From CS4-C045 sp963844115 (GTDB lineage: Bacteria; Planctomycetota; Planctomycetia; Pirellulales; UBA7805): a stretch of DNA of 64,000 nt. Shown piece after piece: positions 41,889-51,918 of this stretch. The notes beneath the pieces are model-generated. The model saw nothing but the letters and a program-made list of their open reading frames with translations, was not told the origin of the DNA and ran no database searches. Each line of letters begins with the position of its first letter. Position 1 is the stretch's first letter. The stretch spans positions 15,395 to 79,394 of the forward strand of contig CAWJNN010000062.1 in assembly GCA_963844115.1 (NCBI GenBank). Direction: 5' to 3'. Both the position numbers and the translations under genes were made by a program.

Positions 41889-42852
41889 CGTTCGCGCGCG
41901 GGATCCCACTTTTGCCTGCGGGCGAAAGTGCTTGTCAGCGAAGTCCAGGTAGCACTGCCAATCATAGTCCGTCACGTCGTGTTTACCTTTGCGGATGTGA
42001 AAGCCGATCGTGTTCATCACCGGCTGGTTGACCGCCGGCATCGTTTCCGAAGACAGGCCCTCGACGCCTAACATCCGATACACATCGCTCGCATGCCAGG
42101 CTGCCAGAAATTCGCCGCGCGGGTCGGACCACAGGTCTTCTTCGGCGCTGGCGACATAAACCGGACGTGGCGCGACCAGTGCGATCAACATGTGCTGATC
42201 GATCGGCAGGGCCTCCAGATCGTTGCCGTACTTGTCGAAATTGTCGCAAAACCAGTGCGGAAAGGCTTTGATAATGCGCCGGACCGGTTCGCCGAACTCG
42301 CGGCGACTGAGCGCCGCCCCGCCGCAACCCGAATTGTTGGAGATGACCAGCGCGAACCGCTGGTCCCGGCCCCGGCCCATAGTGCCGTCTTGCCCAGTCG
42401 CGAATGTCCCATCACGGCCACGTGTTTTTCGTCGATATCATCGTCTGTCGCAAAATAATCCAACGCTCGACTCAAACCCCAGGCCCAGGCCCCGATCGTT
42501 CCCCACTGGTCCGCCGCGGCGCGGTTTGGCCAGGTTCGTAGAACAAAGGCTGCACACCATTTTTGAATCCGTCGTCGAAATCGGGATCCAGGTCCGCGCA
42601 ATGGATCGTCGCCAGGCCGTAGCCGCGGGCGAGAATCTTTTGGATGGCCCAGCGATTCGCTCGGCTGCCCCGCGACTTTTCTGCGGCGGCCGGGTTCTTG
42701 CTGTCGCCCAACGCATGCTTCGAAATCGTAATTTCAGGATCGGCATGGACAGTGTGGTTTCCTTCGAAGTTGAAGCCCAGAAACAGCGGCACTGGCGACT
42801 GCACATTTTTGGGAAGATTATTGGGCAGGTAGATAAGACGGATTACGGGCAC
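41889..42852 (-). pseudogene. CE15 glucuronoyl-esterase-like gene, 5'-truncated, two frameshifts
   Basis: The preserved part matches carbohydrate esterase family 15: LFLGFNFEGNHTVHADP, RGSRANRWAIQKILARGYG, IGAWAWGLSRALDYF, the nucleophile elbow VMGHSRLGKTALWAGA, and the distal half with ALVAPRPVYVASAEEDLWSD and late His in FHIRKGKHDVTDYDW. Frame breaks sit near 42522 and 42366. The protein starts abruptly at IRLIYLPNNLPKN; about 130 N-terminal residues and the signal peptide usual in the family are absent. At that point (42836-42883) the sequence becomes the left half of the family D element in inverted orientation. Family members cleave lignin-glucuronoxylan esters. As written this is a broken gene. 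Its C-terminal end is also unclear because the frame reads into the family B palindrome. Confidence 0.7.
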
Positions 42853-43088
42853 CGACGCGGAGCGTTGGTCGCCGTCCTACAACTTTGCCCAAGCAAACAA
42901 AAACTCGACCGCTCGCAGCACGAAGGGTTTTCATGTACATTTCCTAACTCGTACGGATCGCCGGATAATCATATCAAATCCGGTATTCGTAGGTACAAGC
43001 TGCCGGCTCGGCTCATGGTTGCAACCAATTCGTAAGACGGGCACTCTTGCCCGTCACCTGTACAAACGGGCAGGCGTGCCCGTTCTAC
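42836..43088. repeat. Half family D element and family E palindrome between two 5'-truncated genes
   Basis: 42836-42883 is the complement of 40348-40395 (GTAGGACGGCGACCAACG and so on). 43032-43088 is a nested palindrome: outer arms GTAAGACGGGCAC and GTGCCCGTTCTAC, inner GACGGGCACTCTTGCCCGTC. Between them (42884-43031) nothing is recognised. The CE15 remnant begins on the left and the DUF1080 remnant on the right. Confidence 0.75.
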
Positions 43089-43387
43089 AGATATTTGCAG
43101 CCGCTGCGAAAACTCGAACCGTTAGCAACACAAAGCACCGGTTTACCGCGCTAACGACCGATGACATTCGCCAAGACGACTGGAACGAGGTCCATGTTGT
43201 CGTGCGTGGTTTTCGCTTTTATTTCACAATCAATGGAAAGATGGCGTCCGAAGTGATCGACAACGAGGTGGCCAAGCGTATCGATCGCGGTGCTATCGGT
43301 CTGCAACTTCACGGCGGGAAGCCGATGACGATTGAATTTCGCGACATCCGGCTCGCCGACTTGTCCGCTGGGCGCAGCACCCAATGA
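43089..43387 (+). pseudogene. DUF1080 domain, C-terminal fragment
   Basis: The frame open through 43387 encodes the last third of a DUF1080 (3-keto-disaccharide hydrolase) domain: RQDDWNEVHVVVRGFRFYF, then INGKMASEVIDNE, then GAIGLQLHGGKPMTIEFRDI, the usual closing strands. The signal peptide, the FNGKDLxGW opening and the middle of the domain are missing. The upstream portion of the open frame (43019-43088) is the family E palindrome read as protein, so the ATG at 43019 is not a true start. A remnant created by a 5' deletion next to a repeat. Confidence 0.7.
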
Positions 43388-43417
43388 ACCTGATGCTTAA
43401 TACAGCGAAGCTGGCGA

Positions 43418-44593
43418 TTAATACAGCAATTCTTTGAGCGCATCGATCAGCCGATCGAGATCGCTTTGTTGTGTGTAGAGATGGCACGACACACGAATAA
43501 AGCGGGCTTCGCCGATCGTCATGGTTGGCACCTCGATCTGGTAGCGGTGCCACAGCGCGTCGCGCAGCTGGTAGGGATCTCCGGGCGGGACAGGCAGGGT
43601 GATCATGGGGCCGTACCATTGCGGACTGTCCGGCACCAGCGGTTCCAGCGACGTGAGTTCGGTGATTCGCCGGCGCGCTTGCTGAGCGAGAAAGTGCGTC
43701 CGCTTACGGAATGCTTCCCAACCAACTCCCGCCAGAAAGTCTATTGCCGCCGGCACACTCAATACCGCCGACATGTCACGGGTGCCGATCCAATTGAACT
43801 CTTCCTGCCAAGTTTTCGGCACCTCCGGCAGGAGTCGGCCCCAGCTGAGCACCACCGGTTCGATCTTTGCATGATGGCGGGGATGCACGTACAGGAATCC
43901 GGTTCCGGGTGGTGCGCACAGCCACTTGTGGCAACTGCACGCGAAATAGTCGCAATCCAGATCGGACAGTGCCAACGGAAGGTTCGCCAGAGCATGGGGA
44001 CCATCGATACATACTTGCACACCACGTTCGTGCGCTGTGCGACAAATCTTTGCAATGGGCAAGATGATCGCCGAGGCCGAGGTGATATGGCTGATCACCA
44101 ACAGCCGCGTACGCTCGGTCATGGCGGCCGTGAGGGCAGCGACCACTTGTTCGTCCGATTCGACAGGTAGCGGCAAAGAAACTTCGGTCAGGCGAGCGTC
44201 TGTGCGGCGACAGGCGCGTTGCCAAATCCGGCGTACGGCACCATATTCGTGATCGGTCAGAAGCACCTCATCGCAGGCATTCAGCGAAAAGTTGGCGGCG
44301 ACGACGTTCATCGCGTAGGTGGCGTTGTCCACCCACACAATGTCATCGCGCCCGGCACCCACAAAATCGGCCATCATGTCGCGGGCCGCAAGCAGCGGTT
44401 CCTCCGCGTGCCGGAGGTAGAAGTCCATCGGCAATGCCGACTCGCGATCGAGCCACTGCTGTCGCGCCGCATTCACGACGCGTGGTACGAACCCAAACGA
44501 GCCGTGGTTCAGGCATGTCACGCCGGCCGGCACTGTCCACTCGGCGCGGATGTCTTGCCAGTCTTGATCGTCGACGGTTGAGCGGTCAGTCAT
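43418..44593 (-). CDS. Class V aminotransferase, isopenicillin-N-epimerase-like
   Basis: Intact 391-residue PLP enzyme of aminotransferase class V. Typical marks: LNHGSFGFVPR at the N-terminus, WVDNATYAMN, LLVISHITSASA, the PLP-contacting Asp in VCIDGPHALA, and the Schiff-base Lys in CSCHKWLCAPPGTGFLY. The isopenicillin-N epimerase-like group includes many bacterial enzymes of unknown substrate (racemases, desulfurase-like lyases). No persulfide-type Cys motif near the C-terminus is seen, so a cysteine desulfurase role is unlikely. No signal peptide. It converges on the DUF1080 remnant and lies 41 bp downstream of the PVC-type gene at 44635, possibly in the same transcript. Confidence 0.8.
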   Translation of the reverse strand: MTDRSTVDDQDWQDIRAEWTVPAGVTCLNHGSFGFVPRVVNAARQQWLDRESALPMDFYLRHAEEPLLAARDMMADFVGAGRDDIVWVDNATYAMNVVAANFSLNACDEVLLTDHEYGAVRRIWQRACRRTDARLTEVSLPLPVESDEQVVAALTAAMTERTRLLVISHITSASAIILPIAKICRTAHERGVQVCIDGPHALANLPLALSDLDCDYFACSCHKWLCAPPGTGFLYVHPRHHAKIEPVVLSWGRLLPEVPKTWQEEFNWIGTRDMSAVLSVPAAIDFLAGVGWEAFRKRTHFLAQQARRRITELTSLEPLVPDSPQWYGPMITLPVPPGDPYQLRDALWHRYQIEVPTMTIGEARFIRVSCHLYTQQSDLDRLIDALKELLY

Positions 44594-44634
44594 GGAACAG
44601 ATTGCCAGGTTCTAGAGGACTTGAGGAACAGCGC

Positions 44635-47448
44635 TTAGTTTGCCAGCGGCTGGGTACTACGCAAATAGGCGAACAGGTCACGCAGCTGCTGATCACTGAA
44701 GTTATCGAGCAGCCGGTCGGGCATCAAGGACTTTCGCTGAACCAGTATCTCGTCGATCTGGTCCTTGCTCAACCGAATATCGGCGCCGTCGTGGCCGCGG
44801 AGGACCACTATTCGACTGTCCTCGTCGATCAGCAGGCCGCTGACCACCCGCCCGTCGTCCGTGTAGGCGATCCGGCTTTCATAACCTGCGCGTATCTCGG
44901 CACTGGGCTTGACGACGTGCAACAGCATATTCGCCAGATCGTCACGCTTCTACGTCGTCAGATCGGGACCAACTTGTCCCCCTTGACCAAACAATGTGTG
45001 ACACTTCGCGCAGGTGTCGCGAAACAAAAGTTGGCCGCGGTAGGGGCTGCCGTTGGCCGCATCGACGACGCCGGCGTATCGCTTGATCTGGTCGTCCAGG
45101 CGAGCAGCCGATTCGACGTCGACATGAAAGTGTTTTTCCAGCAGGGATTGGACCGTCGCATCTTTCCAATGCCGCATGTGATTAATCGTTTCCAAAGACA
45201 CTTCGCTGGCCGATACGGTCCCGTCATCCACCGCCCGCAGCAACTGCAGTGCTGACGACTTGCGACTGCTCAACAGCGATTCGGCGGCGCGCCGCGCTGA
45301 CGGTTCCAGATCGGGAAGTCGAGCCAACACGGATGCGACGACCTGGGCTGCTTCATAGCGTTGCAAGGCCGCCAGCGCGGCCAGCAGCAATTCTCGATCG
45401 TCTGAGGTGTTCACAATTTTCAGCAAGACCGGCACGCTTTGCGGACAATGGACCTCACCGAAGGTCGCGATCAGACCAGTTCGCTCCTTCACGTCGGTTT
45501 CGTCATTCGCAATCTTAGCTAGCGCCTCCGATATCGCCTTGTGGTCGCCACGACGCACGCGCAATACCAAAGACCCGCCGCCCGCCCGGCCGATGGCGTC
45601 CAGCAATTCGACCGGTAGCGATCCCAACGAGCGGCCGGCAAAAGCCTTTTCGAATCCGGACATTAAGATTGCGCGGTGATTCTTGCCCGGCGCGGTGTCA
45701 AGCAATTCGGCACATCGTCGCAAATCTTTGGTCTTGCCTTCCAAAGCGAATCGACGCATCAGATTCTCCAATATCAATGGCTGCATCAAACGTCGATTCC
45801 AAAGTTCACGATCCTGCAGCAGGCTCAAGACGGCCTCAGCGTTCTCCTTGCAGTGCTGCTCGATGGCCCACCATACGAGCAGTGGCTGGTACGGGTCATC
45901 CGCATCCTGGTCAACCGCCAGTAACTCGCGCAGGATGGGCAGTGCCGCCGACGCGGGAATACGCCGAGCCGAACACGCCAGTTGCGCCCGGACCTCGATG
46001 CGCGGTTCCCTTTGCGTCTGTCGCGCAAGGGCCTTGGCGACGGCAGGGGATACCTGTCCGTCATCGCAACACAAGCGGACCGCCCAAAGGCGAACGTAAG
46101 GATCGGCATGATCGATCCCATTGAGGATTGCCGTTTCGTCCAGACCGCCACACAGATACAGCGCCCACAAACATTCCAGGGCAAACTGGCCGGTACCGTC
46201 CGCCAACTGCTGGCGCAGTAGCGGCAGCAGCGCCTGGTCTTTGCGATCGGCGATTAATCGTAGAGCTGTCTGCCGGTACCACCGGTTGTCGTGCTTGAGT
46301 AACTCGACCAGCTGCTGCGATGATTTGCGGGCGAGATCAAATGCAGGTGTCGGGCGGTCGGTCTGAGAACGCAGTCGGTAAATGCGTCCGTTCGTCGGGT
46401 CGATTTGGCCCTCGTGATTGCGGTAATGGTTGATCTGGCCGTCGTACCAGTCGGCAATGTAAACGGCGCCGTCGGGCCCCAGCTTGATGTCCACAGGGCG
46501 AAACCAGGAATCGCTTGAAGTGAGGGGTTGGATAGTGCTCCGTGTTTTTCGAATCCCTTGCGAAGGTATCCCCCTTGGACGTAATGATACCCCCGTGTTT
46601 CACCTCCGTTGTGACCCGAAAAGACGCGGCCCTTGGAATCGATCTCGCAACCGAACGCGTTGCCTCCACCTTCGGCAAAGATCTCGTAGCCGCGGGTTTC
46701 CGGATGGTAGCGCCAAATCAACTGCCCCTGCGAATAAATTGGTTTGTCGCCATCGATATCGGGACGTACGACATTGCCGGTGACCGTACTGCCTTGCGCC
46801 GTACAACCAGCCGTCCGGGCCCCACATCAGACTGTTGGCGATCGAATGCGAGTCCTCCAAGCCGAATCCCTTCAGGTGGACGACCGGGTCGTCGTCGGGA
46901 ACGTCGTCGTTGTCTCTATCTGGATAAAAAAGCAAGTAGGGCGGATTCAACACCCACGCGCCGCCTCGACCACGTGCGACGGAGGTACACATGTTCAAGC
47001 CTTCGAGAAACGTTTTGTGGCGATCGAACGTTCCGTCTCCATTGGTATCTTCGTGGATCGTGATTTTGTCAGCTCCGCGGAACGGAGAGTCTGCCGTGTG
47101 GGGCGGCGGAGGCGGCACCGTGTCGTAAACGTTGCGCCAAAAGTTGTCGCGGCTGACAATTTTCAGACCGGCGGGATGCGGGTACTGTGCATATTGAACG
47201 ACCCACATCCGCCCCCGCTCGTCGAAGTTCAGGAAAACCGGCTGCCGCACGGTTGGTTCGGTCAGCACCTGGTCGATGGCCAAATCGTCGGCGACCCGCA
47301 AACTGGCAAGCGACTCGGCAGGACCCAGCCCGCCCGCGCGGGTTTTTTGAACCGGTCGCGGAGACGACGAGTCAAGCCTCTCCTCGGCCGGCAGGTTGGC
47401 TCCGTCAATTAGAGTCAGCAGAAGAATTGCGACGGCAAGCTGTTTCAT
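44635..47448 (-). CDS. PVC-type dehydrogenase with cytochrome c domain, two frameshifts and one in-frame TAG
   Basis: About 940 residues from the ATG at 47448 (signal peptide MKQLAVAILLLTLIDGANLP). The propeller has TEPTVRQPVFLNFDERGRMW, a proline run (PPPPPH), HEDTNGDGTFDRH, NSLMWGPDGWLYGA and PVDIKLGPDGAVYIADWYDG. HEAT repeats follow, then the heme domain with CAKCH and GGQVGPDLTT. Frame breaks lie near 46794 (GARQYGHRQ versus GSTVTGNVVRPDIDGDKP) and 46510 (LQAIPGFAL versus FRPVDIKLGP). At 44950-44952 a TAG interrupts the heme domain in frame: GPDLTT-stop-KRDDLANMLLHVVKPSAEI, continuing to YLRSTQPLAN. A Tyr codon is expected there (TAC to TAG is one change). Function as for the other PVC-type genes. 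Confidence 0.8.
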
Positions 47449-47855
47449 GGAGACGGGAGATCGTGTCGGCTTAGTAGGCGGGCCAGGCAGATGCGCTGCC
47501 TGGAGGAGTGTGTCTTCCTGCATCCATTTAAGTGGTGCAGAGCGGCAAAATCCATAGACGTGTTCGGGCTTCGTCTGTTACTGGTCGTATTCCGCATCTC
47601 GACGGACGTGTGTCCGGTCCCCTCTCCCTCGAATTGTTGCTGCGCACCCTTAGGATTCAGAGCACCCGTTGCCAGCAACAATTCGGGGGAGAGGGATAGG
47701 GTGAGGGGCAACGCCGTTAAGCATTTTCTTGTTCGTAGTTCCGCCTTTAGGCGGCAACCTGGCGCGAAGGGCCGCCTAAAGGCGGAACTACAAACGACGT
47801 GACTATGTCTTTCCGCGCATAAATATCCTTAACGGCGTTGCGTGAGGGGGCCATC
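47449..47855. repeat. Intergenic region with nested palindromes (family H and others)
   Basis: Three inverted repeats are stacked: CCTCTCCCTCGAATTGTTGC at 47621 with its complement ending near 47695; outer arms GGCAACGCCGTTAA (47707) and TTAACGGCGTTGC (47829-47841); and inside these, 21-base perfect arms GTAGTTCCGCCTTTAGGCGG (47735 on) and CCGCCTAAAGGCGGAACTAC (to 47791). No gene is visible. Confidence 0.85.
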
Positions 47856-48630
47856 TCAGCGGACGCTCAGCTGGTACGTCTTGCCCGCCTCCAGTTCGAC
47901 CGCAACCAGGTTCGGTTTTACCTGGTCGAATGGAACGGCCTTGCCGGCGGAGGTAAGTTCCACAAACGTCTGGTCGCCAGGCAGGTGGATCTGGTGGCGT
48001 CCGGCGGTCTGGGCCCGCAGCGTGACGGACGTGATGCGAGAATCCTTCCAAGCAATGTCCACTTCCATGTTGCCACGGGCGCACAGCCCCCAGATGTCGG
48101 TAATGTGATGCACTACGAACCCGTTGCAGTTGTAATGCACCTTGGCCGTCTTGCGCCCGGGCTCGCGCAGCGATTCCAGCAAGTCGAACAGTGGCAAGTG
48201 GCACTCCGCCAGATTACAGATCTCGACCGGCCAGTAATTCATCTGCACGTTGATATTCAAGTGGAAGTCGGAATCCCAATCGGGCTTCAGCTTGTGGTTC
48301 CAGACTCCTTGCAGGTTGGCCGGCATAGTCCCTGGCCGGCTGCTGCAGATCAGCAGATAACGGCCAAACTGGAAATATTGTGCGACTAATCCCGGATCCA
48401 GCTGGCCCTCCTGCACCCGTCGCAGGCGTTCGTCGGTCGGCAAGCTCGCCACTTCGGCGTCATCGTCCGGGCCATGCAGTTCCAGGGCGACTCGACGGAA
48501 CATCGCTTGAAAATCCCGCAGGTGTGCCGCGCAGTTCTTCATACGGCTTGCTGGCCGCGGCCGTTACCCACTCGTCCGCGATTGCACGGCGTTCAGAAGG
48601 CTGGCAGTTCTGACCACCTTTGTACTCCTA
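47856..48630 (-). pseudogene. GH95 alpha-L-fucosidase-like gene with 5' truncation and internal deletion
   Basis: Recognisable GH95 segments: SKPYEELR, HLRDFQAMFRRVALELHG, LPTDERLRRVQEG, YFQFGRYLLICSSRPGTMPA, NLQGVWNHKLKPDWDSDFHL, NINVQMNYWPVEICNLAECH, NCNGFVVHHITDIWG. At ITDIWG the sequence jumps directly to the far C-terminal beta domain (LCARGNMEVDIAWKD through AGKTYQLSVR). Full GH95 enzymes have about 350 residues between these points, including most of the (alpha/alpha)6 barrel and the general-acid Glu. The N-terminal domain is also absent, and a frame break lies near 48525. The family hydrolyses alpha-1,2-fucosides; this copy cannot be active as written. Confidence 0.75.
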
Positions 48631-48763
48631 TTAAATTCGTAACTTCAGTATGTATAATTGACAGGTAACATGTATATTTGACAGGTCGTTGGCGCCGACT
48701 TGGCCGACGGCCGGTGCCGGGTCTACAGCGTACCGGGTAATTCAATAGGCGGGGGCTTCAACG

Positions 48764-49039
48764 ATGGTACCGCGTATCAAATCGGGAATCATTCTGGCGA
48801 TTCTGGCGTTTATCATCGGTTTTTGCTTTGTGTCTGGGGCCTATGTCGCACATGACATGTGGCGAACCAAGATCGACGATGACAAAGCGATCTGGCTGGT
48901 CAATCGTTCAGCCGCCGCCTATGTCATCGCCATTTTCGTTGTGCTCGGATTGATTACCGCCCGCGGCGTCGAGTACATGGTCATACGCTGGTGGAAAAGT
49001 CGCCATCATCCGGACTTCCTGGAACGCGATGACGAATGA
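48764..49039 (+). CDS. Small two-helix membrane protein, unknown
   Basis: A 91-residue protein with two predicted membrane helices (about 9-31, SGIILAILAFIIGFCFVSGA, and 50-67, AAAYVIAIFVVLGLITARG), a loop rich in Asp/Lys between them and a charged C-terminus (RDDE). No family is recognised. Its stop overlaps the start of the next gene by four bases (ATGA), so the two are translationally coupled and probably form a complex or act together. Upstream at 48649-48690 is a short imperfect duplication of TGTATATTTGACAGG that may contain a -35-like TTGACA. Confidence 0.6.
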   Translation: MVPRIKSGIILAILAFIIGFCFVSGAYVAHDMWRTKIDDDKAIWLVNRSAAAYVIAIFVVLGLITARGVEYMVIRWWKSRHHPDFLERDDE

Positions 49040-49461
49040 CGTCACCTGACGAATCAGCACGATTGCATTTGTGGCTGCGGCGCGTTTATTTCATGGCCGC
49101 CGGCGCCGTGGGTTGCCTGTTCCTGACGGGCGTCGCGTTGCACGCGTTTCGCGTTGAATGGCCGACGATCGGCATTTTGGCAATCGTCGGTACGTTGGCT
49201 GCAACGCTGGATATTTTTATTTTCGAACCGCGCACGCCTCACAAGGTAAAGGCCTGTCTGTTCTGGGCCTTCGGCTTTCTGCTGTTGTCCGTCATGATGA
49301 CGATCGTATTGTTAATCCCCTATGCGGTCCTGGCGTTGATTTCGATAGCGTTCGGCGTCTGGCAGGACTGGGAAACGGTCGGCGCGACGGGCCGATATTT
49401 GCCCATCCCGATCGGATTCGCCGTCGGACTGTTGATCTGGCACCTGCTGGACGACTATTGA
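49036..49461 (+). CDS. Four-helix membrane protein, unknown
   Basis: A 141-residue protein with four hydrophobic segments (about 17-36, 43-61, 70-105 as a long double span, and 122-137). No motif identifies a family. Start overlaps the preceding small membrane protein by four bases. It converges on the RND transporter gene, whose corrected 3' end (49455) overlaps its last codons. Codon use and composition are like the surroundings. Confidence 0.6.
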   Translation: MTSPDESARLHLWLRRVYFMAAGAVGCLFLTGVALHAFRVEWPTIGILAIVGTLAATLDIFIFEPRTPHKVKACLFWAFGFLLLSVMMTIVLLIPYAVLALISIAFGVWQDWETVGATGRYLPIPIGFAVGLLIWHLLDDY

Positions 49462-51836
49462 AAAAAGCCTGATGTGGATCGGAATCGAACCGACCAGAGA
49501 AGAGCTACGTGTGACGCACCGCTCAACGGTTTTGGGGAGATAACAAAAGTCAGAGACAAGGGCTCCAGGGAATCAGCCTGGCCCCGCTGGCGCAGCGGCT
49601 TTTCTCGCGTCACCACGCTTAATAGCAGTGGCAGGACGACCAGGTTCCCAGCCAGACCGCCGAGCAGTGATAAACTGACCAGCGCCGAAATAAGCCGTCG
49701 GGATGAAATCGCTCAGACAGAGGGCACCGAAGCCAACGACCAAGGCCAGCGTGGAAAAAAATACCGCCCGCCCCACGCTCTGCTGCACAGCGTACAGCGC
49801 GTCACGGACATTCAGGCCCTCCTTCCGCAAACGCCGGAACATCGTGATGTAATGAATTTCCGAATCGATCGAGAGGCCCATGCTGACTGCGGCAATCATC
49901 GCGGCGCCCATGTTGATCTTCAACTCCAGCCACCCCATGATGCCGGTCACCACCAGAATCGGCAGGATGTTCGGCACCAGCGCCACGGCGGCCAGCACGG
50001 GACTGCGAAAGGCAATCAGCATCATCAGGCCGATCGCCACCGTCGCGACGCCAAAGGTAACCCACTGGTCCCGCAACATGCTGTCGATCAGGTTGGTCAG
50101 CAACACAAAGAAACCCGTCACTTCGGCCCGTGCAAGTTTGTCCGTACCGGGAAACACTTCTCTGCTGATTTGCGTTACCTGCGCGATCAGTTGCTGCTTC
50201 TGTTGCGAAGACTGCCGTTCGCTGGCCCGCAACATGATCCTCGCGAAATACTTGCCGGGCTGCTGCGGATCTTCGCCATAGAGACTTCGAGCGACATCCG
50301 GCATCTCCTTGACCAATCGCCGATGCTTCAGGCGAACCAGCACATCCCGCGCGACAAGCCGCGGCGTCGGCACGGTATCCAGCGCGTCCACGATACTGAT
50401 GACCTTCGTCAAACCCGCGGTGGTCTCGCCGCCGGTCGCGGTCAGCTTGACCTCGTCGCGCAGGCGGCCCTGCAGGTGCCGCAGAATACGGAAGTACCGC
50501 TGACCAAGGTGCTCGGCCGGCGGCGCGGGCACGATCACATCCCAGACCCCGGCCCCTCCCAGGTTCGATTCGACAAAACCGTATGACCGGACGATCTCGC
50601 TGGACGCTCGAAAGTTCCTGGTGAAATCACTTTCCACCTGTAACCGGGTACAGCCTAGCGCGGCGAGGATCACCACGACCAGCGACGCGAAAGCGATCAT
50701 CTTCGGCCAGCGCAGTACGGCATCGACCGAGCGACGCAGCGTACTACTCAGCACCGTCTCGCCCCAGGCCCAGCGGGGATCGACATCGTGACTGCCCCAC
50801 AGGACGAGTCCCGGCAGGATCAAGACCAGACTGACCAAGGTCAACAGCGAACCGACGGCCATCATGATCCCAAAGTCACTGACCGGACCGACCTCGGCCG
50901 CCATCAGCGAGGCAAAGCCGGCCGCGTCGCTAAAACACGTCCACATAATCGGTGTTGCCAGGAGGGCCACCGAGACGAGCAGCGCCTCGCGGGGCGAGCG
51001 GTTTTCGCCGCGCAGCTTCGCGAAAGCGAACCACGATGTGCACGATGGTCGCAACACCGATCACGGTGATGATCGACCACAGCATGGAACTGACCATGCT
51101 CAACTGCAGCCCGCCGGCCCACAAGGCGGCCTTGGTCAGCAGCAGAGCAGCGTTGACGACGACGATCGGCACGAGGACCCAGCGCAGACTGCGAAAGCAC
51201 GCGATGATGGTCAGCATCAACAGCACCGTGGCCACCCAGCCCAGGCGATCGCCGTCATTGTCGACCAGGCGAAAGCCCTCGGTGACCATCACCGGTCCCC
51301 CGACCAGCACGGCCTCGCTATCGTGTGCCTTCACCACATCCCGCATCCGCGCCAAGGTCGCTTCGCGTGCCGCGGACGAATCGGCCGGATCGAGGATGCA
51401 GGTCACGGCCGTCGTGCGGCGGTCCGCGCCGACGTTGTAACCCTCCAGCATCTGCAGAAAGGCGGGCCCCGCTGGGAATTACTGATGATCTCGATCCCCA
51501 GGGGCGTCGTCGTCAGGCTGACGACGGACGGAACGCCCTCGACGGCCGCCAGGCGGTCGGTCAGCTGCTGGACACGCAGCATCCCTGCCTCCGTCATTAA
51601 CTGCGGATCCAGATAGGCAGCCATCACCACATCATCGCCGCCAAAGGTGCGTTGCAATTGTCGGTAGGGAACCAGCAGCGGATCGTCCGGCGCGAACATG
51701 TTCTCGACCGAGCGATCGAAGTCCAACCGCTGTGCTGGCAAGTAGGATACAGCCACCAGGACGGCGGCCAAAAACAATAGCGCCAGCGCCAGTCAATCAG
51801 CAGTTGCGAAACACGATAGGCCAGTGTACGCGTCAC
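49455..51836 (-). CDS. RND/MMPL-family transporter, four frameshifts
   Basis: About 790 residues when joined across frames, starting at a GTG at 51836 (TRTLAYRVSQLLIDWRW). Domain order: first helix and periplasmic loop (LDFDRSVENMFAPDDPLL), a cluster of membrane helices (VATVLLMLTIIACFRSLRWV, ITVIGVATIVHIVVRF, GIMMAVGSLLTLVSLVLILP), a second periplasmic domain (QVESDFTRNFRASSEIVRSY), and a second cluster (TFGVATVAIGLMMLIAF, NMGAAMIAAVSMGLSIDSEI), typical of bacterial MMPL/HpnN-like exporters of lipids or hopanoids. Frame breaks near 51776, 51462, 51022 and 49690. In the corrected frame the C-terminus continues ALVSLSLLGGLAGNLVVLP to a stop at 49455; the last 40 residues may be read-through. 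Cargo unknown. Confidence 0.75.
49470..49524 (-). tRNA. tRNA-like 3' fragment (T-arm and acceptor), probably a remnant
   Basis: On the minus strand, GTCGG-TTCGATT-CCGAT is a canonical T-arm (5-bp stem, 7-nt TTCRANY-type loop), followed by seven bases CCACATC and A, the layout of an acceptor 3' strand and discriminator. Upstream, GTCACAC could be an anticodon loop (anticodon CAC, Val), but its stem has a mismatch. No matching 5' acceptor (GATGTGG) is found in the next 100 bases and the D-arm is poor. So at most a 3' half is preserved, overlapping the extended 3' end of the RND gene. Confidence 0.35.
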
Positions 51837-51918
51837 AAATCAGCTTCCCAGCCTCGATCGGTCGCCACCAAACGTTTTTACCCAAGAAACACTGCACAAG
51901 AAATCGCGTACAGAAAGA

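Noticed and set aside
35950..44952. Genetic code change or amber recoding suggested by two in-frame TAG codons
   Set aside because: Many other genes in the window end cleanly, some with TAG, and a window with many one-base errors makes base-call errors or mutation far more likely.
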